A stretch of 64,000 bases of DNA from Aricia agestis (GCF_905147365.1 NC_056428.1:29666001-29730000), one strand, 5' to 3'. Shown: positions 1 to 12,800, numbered from the stretch's first letter. Numbers and translations are program-made. The notes: generated by a model not told the origin, from the letters alone.

Positions 1-498
1 CAAATAGTTACATACCCCGAATAAACAATCTCTCCACTCAGTAATGGAAGTAGGGACACTTCCTACTAATTTAACGCATGCCAAAAATTCCTCGCGTTCC
101 CCAAATTTCCAATTAGTAAAAATATTTTACATTAGCCAGTTATATGTTCCACATGTTTAAAGCGAACAAGTTTTATAATCGACTACAGTGTACAGGCGGT
201 GCAAGTGTCAAATGTCTACTCTTCCTGGTCTGTATTTATACATCGTCAAAGGAAAAACAAACAACGCTTGCCGGCACGACGCGAGCGCACTCTGACCTAT
301 ATTTATATGCACTTTATGTTCTAGGCTATATGGCTCGGAATACTGCGATGTGGCACTTTATTCTGACTCTGATATCTCCGATTCTAGCAGCAAGTCGGAA
401 ACTCTAGGTAAAACATTTCGGAAGCTCTAACTATCGTGATTCGTGAATTCAAGCTCATAACAACGTCAACTCATCTCTCCTCGCTCGATATCACTCAC

Positions 499-611
499 CA
501 CTCGTAATGGAAGGGCGGAGTCCCGGCCGGCAGGGGCACTTCGATGTGGACGTTCCCTGGGGGTGTTCGGAAGACGGGGGGCTCTCCTGGCGTGAACGTA
601 GGGGGTTCCAT
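499..611 (-). CDS. Probable first coding exon of an unidentified gene running off the left edge
   Basis: Read on the minus strand, an ATG at 611 in a good context (GCCCATGG) opens 37 proline-rich codons starting MEPPTFTPGEPPVFR and ending PPFHYEW. They run into a strong splice donor, TG|GTGAGTG, at 498/497, leaving phase 2. The exon lies directly under a GC-rich block with a GCC-repeat 5' leader (about 612-690), as expected of a first exon next to a promoter. The rest of the gene would lie beyond position 1. The frame stays open upstream to an ATG at 770, but that extension is low-complexity and looks untranslated. I do not recognise the protein. Plus-strand frames over the same bases are arginine-rich shadows. 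Confidence 0.45.
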
Positions 612-700
612 GGGCGATGCTCTCAGCCCGCGCGCACCGCACAGTATGACCGCCGCCGCCGCCGCCCGCCGCGCCTCACTTTCTATAAATAATACCAAAA
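600..700 (-). promoter_or_regulatory. GC-rich putative promoter / 5' leader
   Basis: This is a CpG-rich block in otherwise AT-rich DNA, with a short GCC-type trinucleotide run near 648-670. It lies just upstream (minus strand) of the proline-rich exon at 499-611. It probably holds the transcription start and 5' UTR of that gene. No TATA box or initiator stands out, so the assignment rests on composition and position. Confidence 0.3.
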
Positions 701-1490
701 ATTCAACACGCGCACAACGGATTTCGTCGGATGCGAATATTTTGCTTATTAGCAAAATTCGCCGATACACCGTCGAAATCGAACAGCTGATTTGTTTTAC
801 GTGTCGTAAATTACTTTGATACTTATTTACTTTGTGTGAAAGATAAACTTTTTTAAAATAATTTTATAACACGGTTTTAATTATTTGTAAAAATGTCTCA
901 ATATTAGGGAAAACTGTATCCGGAAGCACGTTAGAGAAATTGTAAAAGAGCGGTACTCACCTGTGTAATATAATATTGCAGATACAAAATAAAATATTAT
1001 TAATATTAACTACCGATGAGGAATAACCATAGTCCAGTTGCCGGATGGAGATGAATTCGGCCATTGACCTATCAGCTTGTCTCTTTCACACGCGCACTTA
1101 GTCGACAATAATTTATTATGCCAATGCGACGCTAGGCTTTAATAAATTATGATTTTGTATTAAAGATTTTAAGATTATAAAAAAGCTGATGATATTAATG
1201 TGGATTTACTATATTATCATTAGGTATATTTACTTTAAAAATTAAAAATTCACCTTTCTGCAGAATGATTTTTAAATGGTCAATGTAGTAGGCGAATTTA
1301 TAAAATTAGGATTTAATAAATGTGCTGAGAGGAGTTTCAACTATGTTCCTGGCATTTTCTATTTGATCTACAACAATAAATGTGTATAATATTTATTTAT
1401 CTTATTATATATTGTATCTCATTTTGTCATTTTCTATATCTATGTTTTTAATTAATATTTTCAGTTAAGTATTTGTTTTCTTAAGTAATT
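701..1490. other. AT-rich stretch with no recognisable gene
   Basis: No coding signal, tRNA or clear inverted-repeat element is visible here. The sequence is AT-rich with many stops in all frames. Confidence 0.5.
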
Positions 1491-1628
1491 AAGTTGCCTG
1501 GAAGAAACTGCTTCCAGCAATAAGGCCGCCATTTCAAACTGTATTTTTTCCCCTCTTTGTATCTGAATTGTTTCAGATACAAATTGGTTTGAATAAAGAG
1601 TTTTTTATTTATTTATTTTTATTTATAA
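1491..1628 (+). repeat. 3' UTR fragment of a CR1/Jockey-type LINE
   Basis: The stretch beginning GTTGCCTGGAAGAAACTGC, followed by AATAAGGCCGCCATT, matches the 3' UTR of the LINE at 12.3-14.6 kb (compare 14518-14560). It ends in AATAAA-like sequence and a TTTA-rich tail. It is a 5'-truncated dead copy with no reverse transcriptase. Confidence 0.6.
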
Positions 1629-2120
1629 ATGCCTCTAAAAATAGTAACAAAAATAAAAAAGTAACGAAATAACTTATCATTTTTGCAAGGACATTTTCTG
1701 GTTATGAAATTTTAAAAATCCTTGTATGAACGACGCAAAAATGCCTTTTCATTTTTCAGTGTAATCATACGGGATTGGATTTGTAATTGAAATTTATGCG
1801 ACGTTTAATATATTTATTCATCAATCAAACTACAATTGGTTTACACTTAATTCAGTACACTTCAAATGTTCATAACGACTAGACCAAAACACCTTACGCT
1901 AAACCAGTGTAAATTATAGCCGACAACTAAACACCGATACCTAAAATAATATCGACAATTTTATATGGTAAACAAAAGTTTGAGCACAATAGGAAATTAA
2001 TATTTTTATCTTAAATCTTTAGAATTAATGAAAAAGTGAGAAGAGAGTTGTGTCATAAGTGAGACCACTTTTTAACTGACTTTCAAAGACAGGATGTTAT
2101 ATGTTCGGCTAAAAGTACTT

Positions 2121-2490
2121 ATATTATTATAAAGCGGAAGAGTTTGTTTGTTTGTTTGAACGCGCTAATCTCAGGAACTACTTGTCCGATTTGAAAAATT
2201 CTTTCAGTGTTAGATAGACCGTTTATCGAGGAAGGCTATAGGCTATATTTTATCACGCTAAGACTAATAGGAGCGAAGAAATAGAGGAAAAAGTGGAAAA
2301 AAACAGGGGAAATTGTTTGAAATTGCTTATTATCTTAAGAACTACTGAAGTAATTTTTATCTTATTTGGCGAACATTAAGAATAGACCACGTGAAGGGAC
2401 ATAGGCTATTTTTTGCGAAAAATGTACGGTTTCCGTGAAATTTCGTCCGTGAAAATACGCGGGCGAAGCCGCGCGGAACTTCTAGTTATA
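2121..2490 (+). repeat. Helitron-like interspersed repeat (non-autonomous)
   Basis: This starts near TATTATTATAAAGCGGAAGAG and ends GCGGGCGAAGCCGCGCGG then CTAGTTATA. A reverse copy lies at 5184-5465, and a further fragment with the same internal text at 51350-51500. The terminal GC hairpin next to CTAG resembles lepidopteran Helitron-like repeats. That class assignment is from memory; the repeat itself is seen directly. Confidence 0.5.
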
Positions 2491-3971
2491 ATATAAAGAG
2501 CGTTCGACATACAAACACGCAGAAATTAACTTGGCTTCTGCTACGAAAGAGTTTCCTTTACCTCGAGTTATAAATTAACCGTCTATTAGGTACTAATTAA
2601 TACATTTACGCAACATACAACTATTGAATGTCCGAGTCCTTGTCCGTGTCTTTGCCTCTTATGTGACTTTTCCAATGTGTTAGAAAAAAACAAACAGATC
2701 TTATATTACAGTTATTTGCATTTTCAACATTTTAATAGGTAGTCCCTAATCGGATTTAGTTTTGATACTACTAATGTGTGCGTGTCAATGTAGGCATATG
2801 AGTAGTTTCAACGACCTGTGATGAACACAACTCTAGTCTCCACTTTTTCACTCGATCTGTGCTTAAATCTATAACAATCGTTAAGACGATTGAAAGGATA
2901 TTGATGATGAAGTAACACAACGTCATGAAAACGCTTATTCGGTCCCACGATAGTATACATTTTACATGAACTAGTATTAGTATATGCCCCGCACAACTTG
3001 ACGATCGCTCGGTAAAAGGTCGGCTGGAGGGGGGAGGCGCATGTGTACAATATTAACCAATAACATGTCACGGTCTGGCTCTGATCTTATACCAATAAGG
3101 ACCCGTCTGATCGCTGATTGACGTCAGCCACCCCCTCCCCGCTCACCCCCTCCCCGCTCACGATAGATACCTTCAAAAACTGTGTACGGAACGATCAGCG
3201 AAAGTTGTGAGCGCCCTGATACATGAAGTGTTGGCGATTCGCTCACAAATTTTTCGTATATTACTTGCAAATTCGCTACATATGAATAGTATGCAGCGAA
3301 GCTAATCAATATCCTTCCAAGATTCCTTAATTTATAACGTTAATTCTATTAGTGTCTAATTTATAGTAGATATATCATTGGACACCAAATATCAAGTTCA
3401 ATGCAGTGCTCTCTATATTTAACATAATTCTGTTACATAATATGTATACTTAAGTTATATTGCCTGGAAAAAGATATTAATTGTTAAATGTACTTTTTCG
3501 AAAATAAATACTTCATTCCGAATCGGTCCAGCCGTTGTAGAGTTTTAGCGAACTAAATAAATTGCAATACATTTATACAAACATTTCAGATAGGTAATAT
3601 TATAATCTACTCCTCAAAACAATAATAAAAATTAATGAACCTCTTTTCAAATATATCTAAAATCTACATAAATAAATTTCAAACTAGAACACATTTTAAT
3701 TAATATTTTCTCAGACTGTCTCTGCGCTATCTACATTAAATTTCATTTAGTATGTTAAATAAACACTTTTACTAATAAATTCTTAGCACTGCATTGAAAC
3801 TCAGCTTACACTAGCGCTACAGTTGAAAATAATGCACGAGTTGCAGCATTACACAAAATCGTTTTACAAAGTCTCACAAAAATAGAGTAAAGTTGTAAAA
3901 ATAGTAAATCACATCCAAAAAGACTTAGGACAGATTCGAAACGTAAAATACAAATATAAAGTAATTGCACC
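2491..3971. other. Stretch without a recognisable gene; short GC-rich tandem repeat
   Basis: The stretch is mainly AT-rich noncoding sequence. A 14-bp unit (CCCCTCCCCGCTCA) is repeated twice at about 3131-3160, just after TGACGTCA, a CRE/AP-1-like palindrome at about 3118-3125. That could be a small regulatory patch, but no adjacent exon was found. Confidence 0.3.
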
Positions 3972-4079
3972 TAATGGTGGCTTTCCGACCTTTGCCGCAA
4001 TACCTAAAGTGGCATATTTTTTTTCATTTTTGTTGGCCGCTGCGGTCTCTTGCGGCAAAGATCGGAAAAGCCACATTTA
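3972..4079. mobile_element. Short foldback MITE
   Basis: The inverted arms are about 28-30 bp: left 3972-4000 (TAATGGTGGCTTTCCGACC...) and right 4050-4079 (its reverse complement with about three mismatches). They flank a short AT-rich loop. There is no coding content. Confidence 0.6.
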
Positions 4080-5183
4080 CTTCTACTAAGTAATATAAAT
4101 TCAATTTAAGCTCGAACAGAAAATATTTAATTTTGTAAAATAAGTACAACGGGTTAAGCCAAGAGGCAAGATCAATAATTAATCGAAACATTTCTATAAA
4201 AAACTAAAACCAAACTGTTTACTCAACAATCTAATGATACCTAGCCCGAATCCGCTTAACAGTTAGGCTTTAAAGCGTGCAAAATAAATACATAAATATA
4301 CACATATACATAAAATAAAAAAAACACAGCTTCATCTGGCACAGTTAAGTAAAAATATAATAAAATCCAAAATTCCAAAGGAATGCAAATAAATAGACCG
4401 TTAAAGAATATAAATAATTTAAAATTATTGTAAAGAAAAATAATACGCATCTTTATAATATCTAATATCACACTATAAATTGAATAAACGTCATTGCTCG
4501 CAGTAAAATAATGCAATTTGCTAAATATAGATAACAAGGTAATTTTAGAAAATAAATGCACATTAAAGCAAAGTTATGGCTTTGCTTCGCATACTAAAAA
4601 GTTTGTTAAATTCTTTGGAAATTATTTAATCGTCCTGTCCCTCTTTGCGTTTCCTAATTTATCTTTTGTCGCACATAGCGTACAAGTATCCTAGTAGGTA
4701 ATAATTGAAATTGATTCTCTTAATTATGTTTAATGACAATAATTATTAACCCCATTACAAAATAATCCACAGTTTATACAGACAGTATAGTTATGCAATG
4801 TTTTGTCCTTATCTTTCAATCAGGCAAGATCAAACACTATAACAGACCGACTTAGAGACATATTTTATAGATCACTTAATTAACTTTAATTTATGCAGGA
4901 GCTTGACGTATGAAGTTCATGTCAAAAGCTTCTTTAAAGTAAAGTAATCATTAAATGTCTCAGGGTGCGGCCGTAAAACGAAAACGTCTGTATACACAGG
5001 GTGGATTTATTGGTGTGGGGTACTATAATAACAGTCATCATTATAATTATTTATTAATTTATCGGTGAAAAGACAAAAAGTATTAACCGCCTTTTTGGGA
5101 TACTGTGTATATTAGAACTTATAATATATACCATTAGAATCGGGAGAACGAGCTCATGATAATGGTATATAATATATTATATT

Positions 5184-5465
5184 ACTAGATGTCCCGCGCG
5201 GCTTCGCCCGCGTAAATTAGAAATTTTACAGAATGCGTAGGTACATTTTTCCATAAAAAATATATCCCCCGTTTTTCCCACATTTTCCTGAGTTTCTTCT
5301 GTCGTATTAGTCTTAGAGTAATAATATAATATAACCTTCTCGATAAATGATGAGTCTTACTCGATAAATGATCTATCTAACACTGAGATAAGTTTTTAAA
5401 TCGGACCTGTAGTTTCTGAGATTGACGCGTTCAAGCAAACATACTCTTCAGGTTTATAATATTAG
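5184..5465 (-). repeat. Helitron-like interspersed repeat, reverse copy
   Basis: This is a reverse-oriented relative of 2121-2490. It begins CTAGATGTCCCGCGCGGC and reaches GTTTATAATATTA at the far end. Shared internal text concerns the 'cgataaatgatctatctaac' type segment. Non-coding. Confidence 0.45.
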
Positions 5466-5546
5466 GTAGATATAGATTTTTTTTAATTATCGCTTGACAA
5501 ACTCGAGTCTCGATCTAAAAGACTATGAAATGGTATAATATGGTAG

Positions 5547-5570
5547 TGATGATGATGATGATGATGATGA
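5547..5570. repeat. (GAT)n microsatellite
   Basis: About eight tandem GAT units. Confidence 0.9.
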
Positions 5571-5689
5571 AGAATGTAATTTGCATAGTAGCATAATATG
5601 CTTTCTGTTCTTAAAACAACGCCGAAACTCCCAAACTTGTATCTATAAAGAATCAGGAATTCTCTCAGCACCTTCCGAACCACGGTATA

Positions 5690-5955
5690 CCAGGTAGTTG
5701 TTGGTAGCATATGCTTAGAATACTTCTCACGAAACCGAAGTCACCATATGTTTCCCTATAAGTTTTGAGGAGTTCCCTCGATTACTTATGGATCCTTCAT
5801 CAGATCACCACTTTTCTGAATATAATACCAAATTGGGATGATACCCTATATACCAAAAGAAAATTTTTGAAAATCGGTTATCAAACGGCGGAGTAATCGT
5901 TGAATATAAGAAAACGAACATAACACCTCCCCCATTTTGAAAGTCGGTTAAAATT
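5690..5955 (-). repeat. Interspersed repeat fragment (CCGACTTCCAAAAAGGAGG-type family)
   Basis: Read in reverse, this stretch shares the order of motifs seen at 60515-61110: a 'query ... AACTCAGCCGTTTG' type segment, a region about ATCAGATCACCACTTT, and AATCGATTGA-like text. It is a diverged copy of an abundant noncoding lepidopteran repeat. Fragments also occur at 15780-15990 and 26640-26720. Confidence 0.4.
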
Positions 5956-7370
5956 GTAGCCTATGTGTTATTTATTTAATATTTTAATCAGCACATGAAT
6001 TGAATAACAAAATTTTTTTCAAATTAATCGTAGCACCATCTGTCAGGACAAACTAAAATTGAAATAGAATAATATTGAATGCGATGATAGCGCCGTCCGC
6101 CGGATCTAATGTAAAACATTCCAAAATCAACAACTCCTTATAAATAAGAAATTAATTGAAAAAACATTTTCCAGTAGACCAAACTGTAAATCTAAACCAT
6201 TCTCGAATCTCCACGAACACACACAAAAAATTTCATCAAAATTGGTCCAGTCGTTTAGGAGGAGTTCAGTCACATACACACGCACACAAGAAATATATAT
6301 ATTAAGATGTATTTAATATCGCGAAAAAAAATTTGCGGTTAATACATTTTGCCTTTCCGCCGTCATATTTGGCCTTAATTTGCTTTTTGCAAAACATAGG
6401 CCTAGTTTAATGTACACTACACCCTGATGAATAAAAAAATACCCAAGAGACCGTAGATCGTTTTCACAAACACCAAAAACAAAAACCCCAACAGGTTTTT
6501 TTAGAGCTCAATTTTTCCTTTTTGTGAAAATGTTTACAGCTCTTGATATTATAATTTTTACATTTTAAAGTAACAGATTTATTAAATTGTTACTAAACTT
6601 TCTTAATATATTTTTTCAATAAATTATTTTATAAGCCAACCTGGGCAATTTTAATACTTTGTATCATTCAAGCCAATATTAGTTATCAGACTCCCTTTAT
6701 TACGGGATATTTTAAGCAAGTCAATTAATTAAGTTTACTTGAGATCAAAATTCCTGATCTACTTATTTGCTTTAACCATCTCGCTTAGAATCATGATGTT
6801 GAGGCTTGACTCTTGAGGCGAGAGATAATAATGACTTTATTATTATCATTTTTTTATTCGATTCATGAACATAGCAGATTAAATTTTATACCTGCGTTTT
6901 ATGTCTTCGAAACGTGTTTTTTTATTTAAAGCACTTCCTATATTTTTTTCTTTCTTAGACAAAACCACAATCCTAATCACAACGTGCCAATATGCCACAA
7001 AGATTACTATCAAAATAGATATTTAGCAAAACGGTGACGTAGTCACTGTGCGCGAATTAGATATATAGGGTGCAATATACTATATAAAAATAGCATACAA
7101 TTCACTTACGTATTATGCAATAAGCGTACAAAATCAGCAAAGCTCCAAGATGAAAATTCGAGTAAACATTGAACAAAATTAAAATCCTAACTTGATCCCA
7201 AGGTGTAATCAAATTAAACATTATAAAACATAAAATATATATTATTTATAAAGAGGGAATTATCAAAAGGGGCACGGAAGCTAAATACAGAGCTATAGGA
7301 AATAGCGCAAAATGTTGAAAGGTTTCTTTAAAAAGATCATATGAATTTGTATAATTCAATACATATTCCT

Positions 7371-7510
7371 CCTTACTAATAAACGCTGTATAAGCTTTGA
7401 ATAGTTATACAGTGTTTTGTCTTCTTCAATCCAATTAAAAATGTCACTTGTGTGACAGGAACAAAACACTGTATAACTATTCAAAGCTTATACAACGTTT
7501 ATTAGTAAGG
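7371..7510. mobile_element. Foldback MITE with 50-bp arms
   Basis: The left arm 7371-7420 starts CCTTACTAATAAACGCTGTA, and the right arm 7461-7510 is its reverse complement with about one mismatch. The loop is about 40 bp. Near-perfect arms imply recent insertion or gene conversion. There is no ORF. Confidence 0.8.
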
Positions 7511-9431
7511 GGGATTATGTGTATCTGTTATAACAACTCAAAATTTCACATTATGCATAGATATATACTAAAATACTATTAAAATGTGAGTTGGTTTTGT
7601 AGGTTTCTTTGTAGCTTGTGAAATTAAGCAGTAACATAGCAAAACATATTCCTTTGCCATCAATACACAGTCTAAACAAATAAAAACAACAATAATAAAA
7701 ATATCACAAGTAACTTGAGATAAGCTTTCAAAAGAAAGAGTGAGACGGTCTAAGCAATGATAAATTAATTTTTTGTATTAATATCAGTTTTTTTAATTAG
7801 ATTTCATAATAAGATTCGAGTCGTCGAGAAACAGCTTCATACATTCAACTGGATAGAGAACTTTATAAGGTAAGAATAACAACTTTAGTACAGTACTCCC
7901 AAATTAATAATGCGCATGGAATATCACTAAAACACCCGAATCTATGAAACGTAAGAGCTCCTTGTATTTTGCACCTTGTTCAAAAGAAATAGAAGTAAAT
8001 ATGTAGAAGGTGGCTGTCCGCTGTCGCCGGTCCGTGAATAAGTGTTATAACCTCACCGGGAAGCCATCGCGGCGTTACCATGGTAACGTCCAAGCAACGT
8101 CAGACGCCTCTACGTCGCTGCAAAGCGCCGTTTTTTTTAAAGTTAAGTTTAAAACAGCGCTTGCAGCGATGTCTTCCGACGCTCGGGAAATACGACCGTT
8201 GCCGAAAAATTACGAAAATTCCTATGCGCATTATAATTTTGGGAGCACTGTAATCTACTATTTAAATTCCAACAGATCGTTAATCAAACTGTAAGGTTTA
8301 TGCCTCGCTACACCTAAGCCTAAGGAAAGGATCGACTAATTGGAATGTTTGAAAAGCACAATTAAACATTGACTTAGATCTAAAACAATTATCATGCCCA
8401 CATAATAGAATATATTTACTTAATGTGGGTTTTCGATATTTCGTTTGCCACCAGGTAGAGCTTTGTAGCTGGTCTTCATGTCAATAGTTGTGTTAAACAG
8501 ACAAATTATAGCCAGAGTAGAACTAAGGAGTACCTCGACTTCAAACAAACGGGCGAATTACGCGAGTTTGTCGCGAATGTCAATTTCAACTGTTTCACAA
8601 TCTTTAGTAACGCATTAGTACGGCGCGGCGGCGCGGCGGCGCGCGCGCAGCTATGACATACTACGTCAAACTTATAAATTTTGAGATATCTTCTGAGTCG
8701 GCATACTCGTTAGTTCTGTTTACTCCGTTATATCACTTATAGCAGACGACATACGACAGTATGTGACAGCGTAGCGAGGTACGGGCAGGGGGTGGAGGGG
8801 CAGCTGCCCCCCAGCAAGCGATTCGATCGATTCGAGAGTGATCGGTCGCTAATGCTCACGAGTTTCATACGGCATTCAATCCCAGTTCGCTCGCTCATAT
8901 TTTGTTTTTAAATCAACTTCAATACTATCGTGAGATACTCATGTTAAAAAATCACGAATTCGCAGTGGGTGGTGGGAAAACCTTATGGGTTATACGGCCT
9001 ACGGCTACATCGCAACAAACAAAATATCGAAAACCCTTATTGCCACCTACGGTATAATCAATACTGGATAATGGTAATGTGTAACTCTACGTAACACAAA
9101 CACATATTTTACGACATTAACTTGTATATATTTAATACGATTAATCCAAGACGACCAAACGGTCGTGTATGTTCCACGTGGCGTCATATAATCATTTTTT
9201 AAATCTTGACTTCTCATACCCTCGATCTTTGTTTAGTTTGTATTTTTGGGGTTGCCTAGAATTTAGCATTAGCTTTCATTGTTTGCCACTAGCGCTGTTT
9301 CAACGTCATTTTAGTTACGTCCGTACGGAAGCAGGTGACGATAATTTACTTTCAGTAGCCGGATCCTTCAATCGATCTAAAATAAGGATTGCATTCCAGA
9401 TCTTCTCTAACAAGTAAGGAACCATGCGGTT
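7511..9431. other. Noncoding stretch downstream of wnd; GC-rich core at 8615-8650
   Basis: No convincing exon is seen. A short CGG/CGCG-rich core lies at 8618-8652. Related segments with GGGTTTTCGATATTT appear in inverted orientation at about 8428-8450 and 9010-9040, so 8428-9040 may be a large degenerate inverted-repeat element. Open frames here (for example 8010-8294 and 9169-9417) look random. Confidence 0.3.
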
Positions 9432-9437
9432 TTTATT
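9432..9437 (-). terminator. Candidate polyadenylation signal for wnd
   Basis: AATAAA on the minus strand lies about 415 bases past the wnd stop codon at 9851. It is the first canonical hexamer I see downstream, but there is no transcript evidence in the window. Confidence 0.35.
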
Positions 9438-9664
9438 GACACAATTATATAACGCCAAAAGAATTGTCAATCTCGATATCAGGTATTCTTTAGGCCAGGT
9501 CCGTCAGTAGAACAAAGTAACTCACAATCGTTCAGTAGTAGCAAAGTACTAAAGTGAAACAAAAGATTTCGACTCAACACGATCGACCATGCAATGAGAT
9601 CCTTCCCTTTCTATAGAAAAACAATAGTTCAATCTTAAAGGAAATATAAATAAAGTCGGTGATT

Positions 9665-9840
9665 GAGTTATAATCGTTCATGTAAAGAAACATAATATAG
9701 CAGCTACAAATCATCATTCTCGCTCACACATACAATATTTTATGAGTGAATAAGCTAACTTACTCTTTATAATATTATTAATGTGAGCGAGCAAGAAAGT
9801 TATCCAGCCGTCATTTACGTCTTTACACGAACGATAAGAG
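9665..9840. repeat. Degenerate foldback just past the wnd stop codon
   Basis: Paired segments CGTTCATGTAAAGA / TCTTTACACGAACG and TTCTCGCTCACACA / TGTGAGCGAGCAAGA form a long imperfect hairpin. It would be transcribed in the wnd 3' UTR if the signal at 9432 is used. Confidence 0.45.
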
Positions 9841-9850
9841 ATTCTGAAAT

Positions 9851-12800
9851 TTAGACTTCAGCGACGTCGGATAGATGATTGTCGTTTATCATAATATCCT
9901 TGATCATGATGTTCCCGTTGCTCTCCACGACCAAATCCTTCTTTGGCTTGATGGTTTCCATATTGTTATTCTGGGTGTTGTCGCAGACGCACCCATCTTC
10001 GGCCATGATAACAGCGGTCTGTTTGTTTTCGTTGTAGTTAACGATCATTTGGGTCTTCTTCTTCTTGCGGCGGTTGTCGATGTTCGCGCGAACGCCGTCC
10101 GACGACGAAGAAGTTTGTCGTTGGAAATACTTCACGGTCTTGCGTTGTCCGCAGCGGCAGCCCATCAGAGCGTTTTCACGCCTGAGGAAGATAAATTCAA
10201 TTATAAAATTTAATTTTTGTGTTCAGTTTTAAAATACTATTACGTGAGCAACCATACAATACACTGAAAATGTAGACAAACTCTCTAGTCATAAATCAAA
10301 CGACAACGCTTTATGTTGCGTCTTTGAAACGAGGCCACACTATTTCCGTGCGTTGCGTCGTTACAATGAATTAACGTTGCGACGACGTTGTGTGGCTTCT
10401 CCCTGACGCATTTTAAGGCGGCGTCGGTGTGAAAACCAGCACGCTTAACATGGCCAACAAAGAAAGGTTTCTTCCTATACGTCGAACGGATAAAGTGACA
10501 AATTGACAAGTCATTTATTTTGTCCTTAAAACTTGTGAGCATCATTATTTCTTATTTCTGGCCATGCTAAGCTTTGTGATTGATCAACTCACTCGGCAAT
10601 ATCCTTCTCTCGTTGTTCAAGCTGGAGCCTAATAGCACACTCTTTCATGTGCAGCTCGTTAGCTCGCGAAATTTGCAGCTCTGAAAAGGGGGTACTCACT
10701 CGGCAATATCCTTCTCTCGCTGCTCGAGCTGGAGCCGTACAGCACACACTTCCATGTACAGCTCGTTAGCTCGCGACAGCTGTTGCTCGTACACGTGGCG
10801 GACGTCGCGAGCCTGCTTGACGTCCTCGCGACGTTGAGCGCTAGCGTCCACTATGAACGGCTTCGGAGTCCTAGGACAAATTATAAATAGTGTTTTTAAA
10901 AACATTTAATAATAAATAGTGAGGGAGCCCTAGAACATTTTTTTTTTACTAACAAGCAAATTTTTTTTGAGTAGCTTCATTTTGAAAAGACAAACAACTT
11001 TTTTTATCTGCGAAAACTCTTGAAAGTGTAGTTAACGTTGTAGGACAATATTACTCTTAAATTATATAACTATTAACCTACCCATATACAAAAAATCAGC
11101 TGGTCAGGGATCCGTTTTAGGGTTCTGTAATCAACAAAACTTGGTTGACTACGATCATTCGGCAGATGTGTCGTCACGCTAAGAGTCTTACCTGGCATAA
11201 AGCTTCTCCATGCTAGCGTGCACTTCTTGACGCCACTCCGCCTGCGTAGTGTTAAAACATTCCACGTCCATGGAAAACAGATCATCAGCTGACATATCCA
11301 AATGGGCCGCTATAATCTTAAACGGTGGCCTGTAAAAATATTTACATTGTTAGATAATACTTCAGTATTATTGAAATGTAGTAAGCTCAACACTCAAACT
11401 GATCATAGGTTATAAAATAAATAAAGGTACACACATCCAATTAACTACGCCAATAAATAGATCACAAATTGGTTGTTTAAAAATGTTCAGTCCTAATTAC
11501 ATTTAATTAGTCGTTGTTGTGTCACTTCGTCCGCGTCACATAATAATATAACTAAGATAATTTTCCCTTTTCCCGATTTGTTGATGACAGAATGATTCTT
11601 CCGGGAGGTTAAGGTATACAGGGTGCAATTTAACCTTCCTGCCAAATTTGGATATATTGATCCTTGTTAAAAATAAAAATACACGTATTTCTTCTTTTAT
11701 AATCACTCAGTACTAAAATTTTGAGAAATAGCCTCCAAAAGTTGTCCTACCAAACACCACAAAATATGGACACATGCACGGCCGGCCCCGCCCCGCCCTT
11801 TCATTGACATTCTTGCAGTGACGGATTAAGACTACTTGATGCCCTAAGCAATCCATGCCTGTGGCCCCCCCTATCCGTATCTCAACTAGAATCGGTCTTT
11901 GAACCTTTACTCTTCTGGTGCCCCCTCAGACGTGATGCCCTAGGCAATTGCTTAATTTGATTAAGGGCTAATCCGTCACTGCATTCTTGTTATTATCATA
12001 AGTTGCGAATTTCCCCTTTATACTTTGACGAACTTAGGACCGTCAAATGTAAAGGACGTAGACAGGTATGTTTAGAATAAAATTAATTGATACACATCAA
12101 AAGAATCGAAAATTACAACTTTTTAATTACGAAAAATAAGCACTTTAGAAATTTATAATAAATCTAAACCACATCCTTTGCATTTAGGCGTATTTAAAAA
12201 ATCAATTAACTTATGTACACATTACAACTAATTAAAAAATAAAAATCAAAACAACCCACCTCTAAATCTTATTTACTTCCATCTTGTCTACACTTAGCAT
12301 AGTTCAAACGAGTTCAAACTGCAATCCGTTTTGCTCTAAGCAAGGTCTAGCGCGTTTTGCAAATTGTCTTTAAGACTTTAAAAGTTTGTTAAGCACAACT
12401 TTAAACGGACTAATTGTAGTATTCAACGGGAAAAATATATAAAAATAAGGAATCGCTACAATAAAATGTGTAGGGATGCCCAGCGTCGTTACATCCATTC
12501 CTCCGTTGAAAATGGAAATCCATGTAAAGTTTGGAAGTTTTTAAGAACACTTGGGGTGGGCAAAAGTGCTATCGACAAGAGTTGCCAAATTGACGTCAAT
12601 GTATTGAATAAACAAACTAGTTCAATCAATCTTACCCAGAAGTCCTGTACTCTCGATCTTCTTGCCAATTTACCTATGCCTGATTCCTCGCCCTTTGTAT
12701 TAAGTGCTATAACTGCGGCAGATGTTAAAAAACATATTGCATCAATTTCTTCAAATGCCGTTAGCGATGATGGAATCAGTCGCAAGATGATCATCCCTAT

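Noticed and set aside
1..480. 87-codon plus-strand frame at 144-407
   Set aside because: It has no recognisable domain and no splice context; nothing else in this stretch could be supported.
507..819. Plus-strand open frames over the GC-rich block
   Set aside because: Arginine/alanine-rich composition is what random frames give in GCC repeats, and they are antisense to the better-supported minus-strand exon.
3118..3160. CRE-like palindrome and GC tandem repeat as a promoter
   Set aside because: No exon or transcript start could be tied to it, so it is only mentioned under the surrounding stretch.
8010..8294. 94-codon plus-strand open frame
   Set aside because: It has no motif, no splice context and no similarity I recognise, and it lies in repeat-like sequence.
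10285..10545. Minus-strand 86-codon frame in wnd intron 7
   Set aside because: It overlaps repeat-like sequence with CGTCGTTAC/CGACGACG motifs, has no splice-phase fit with the neighbouring exons, and the exon 7 to exon 8 junction is already phase-consistent without it.
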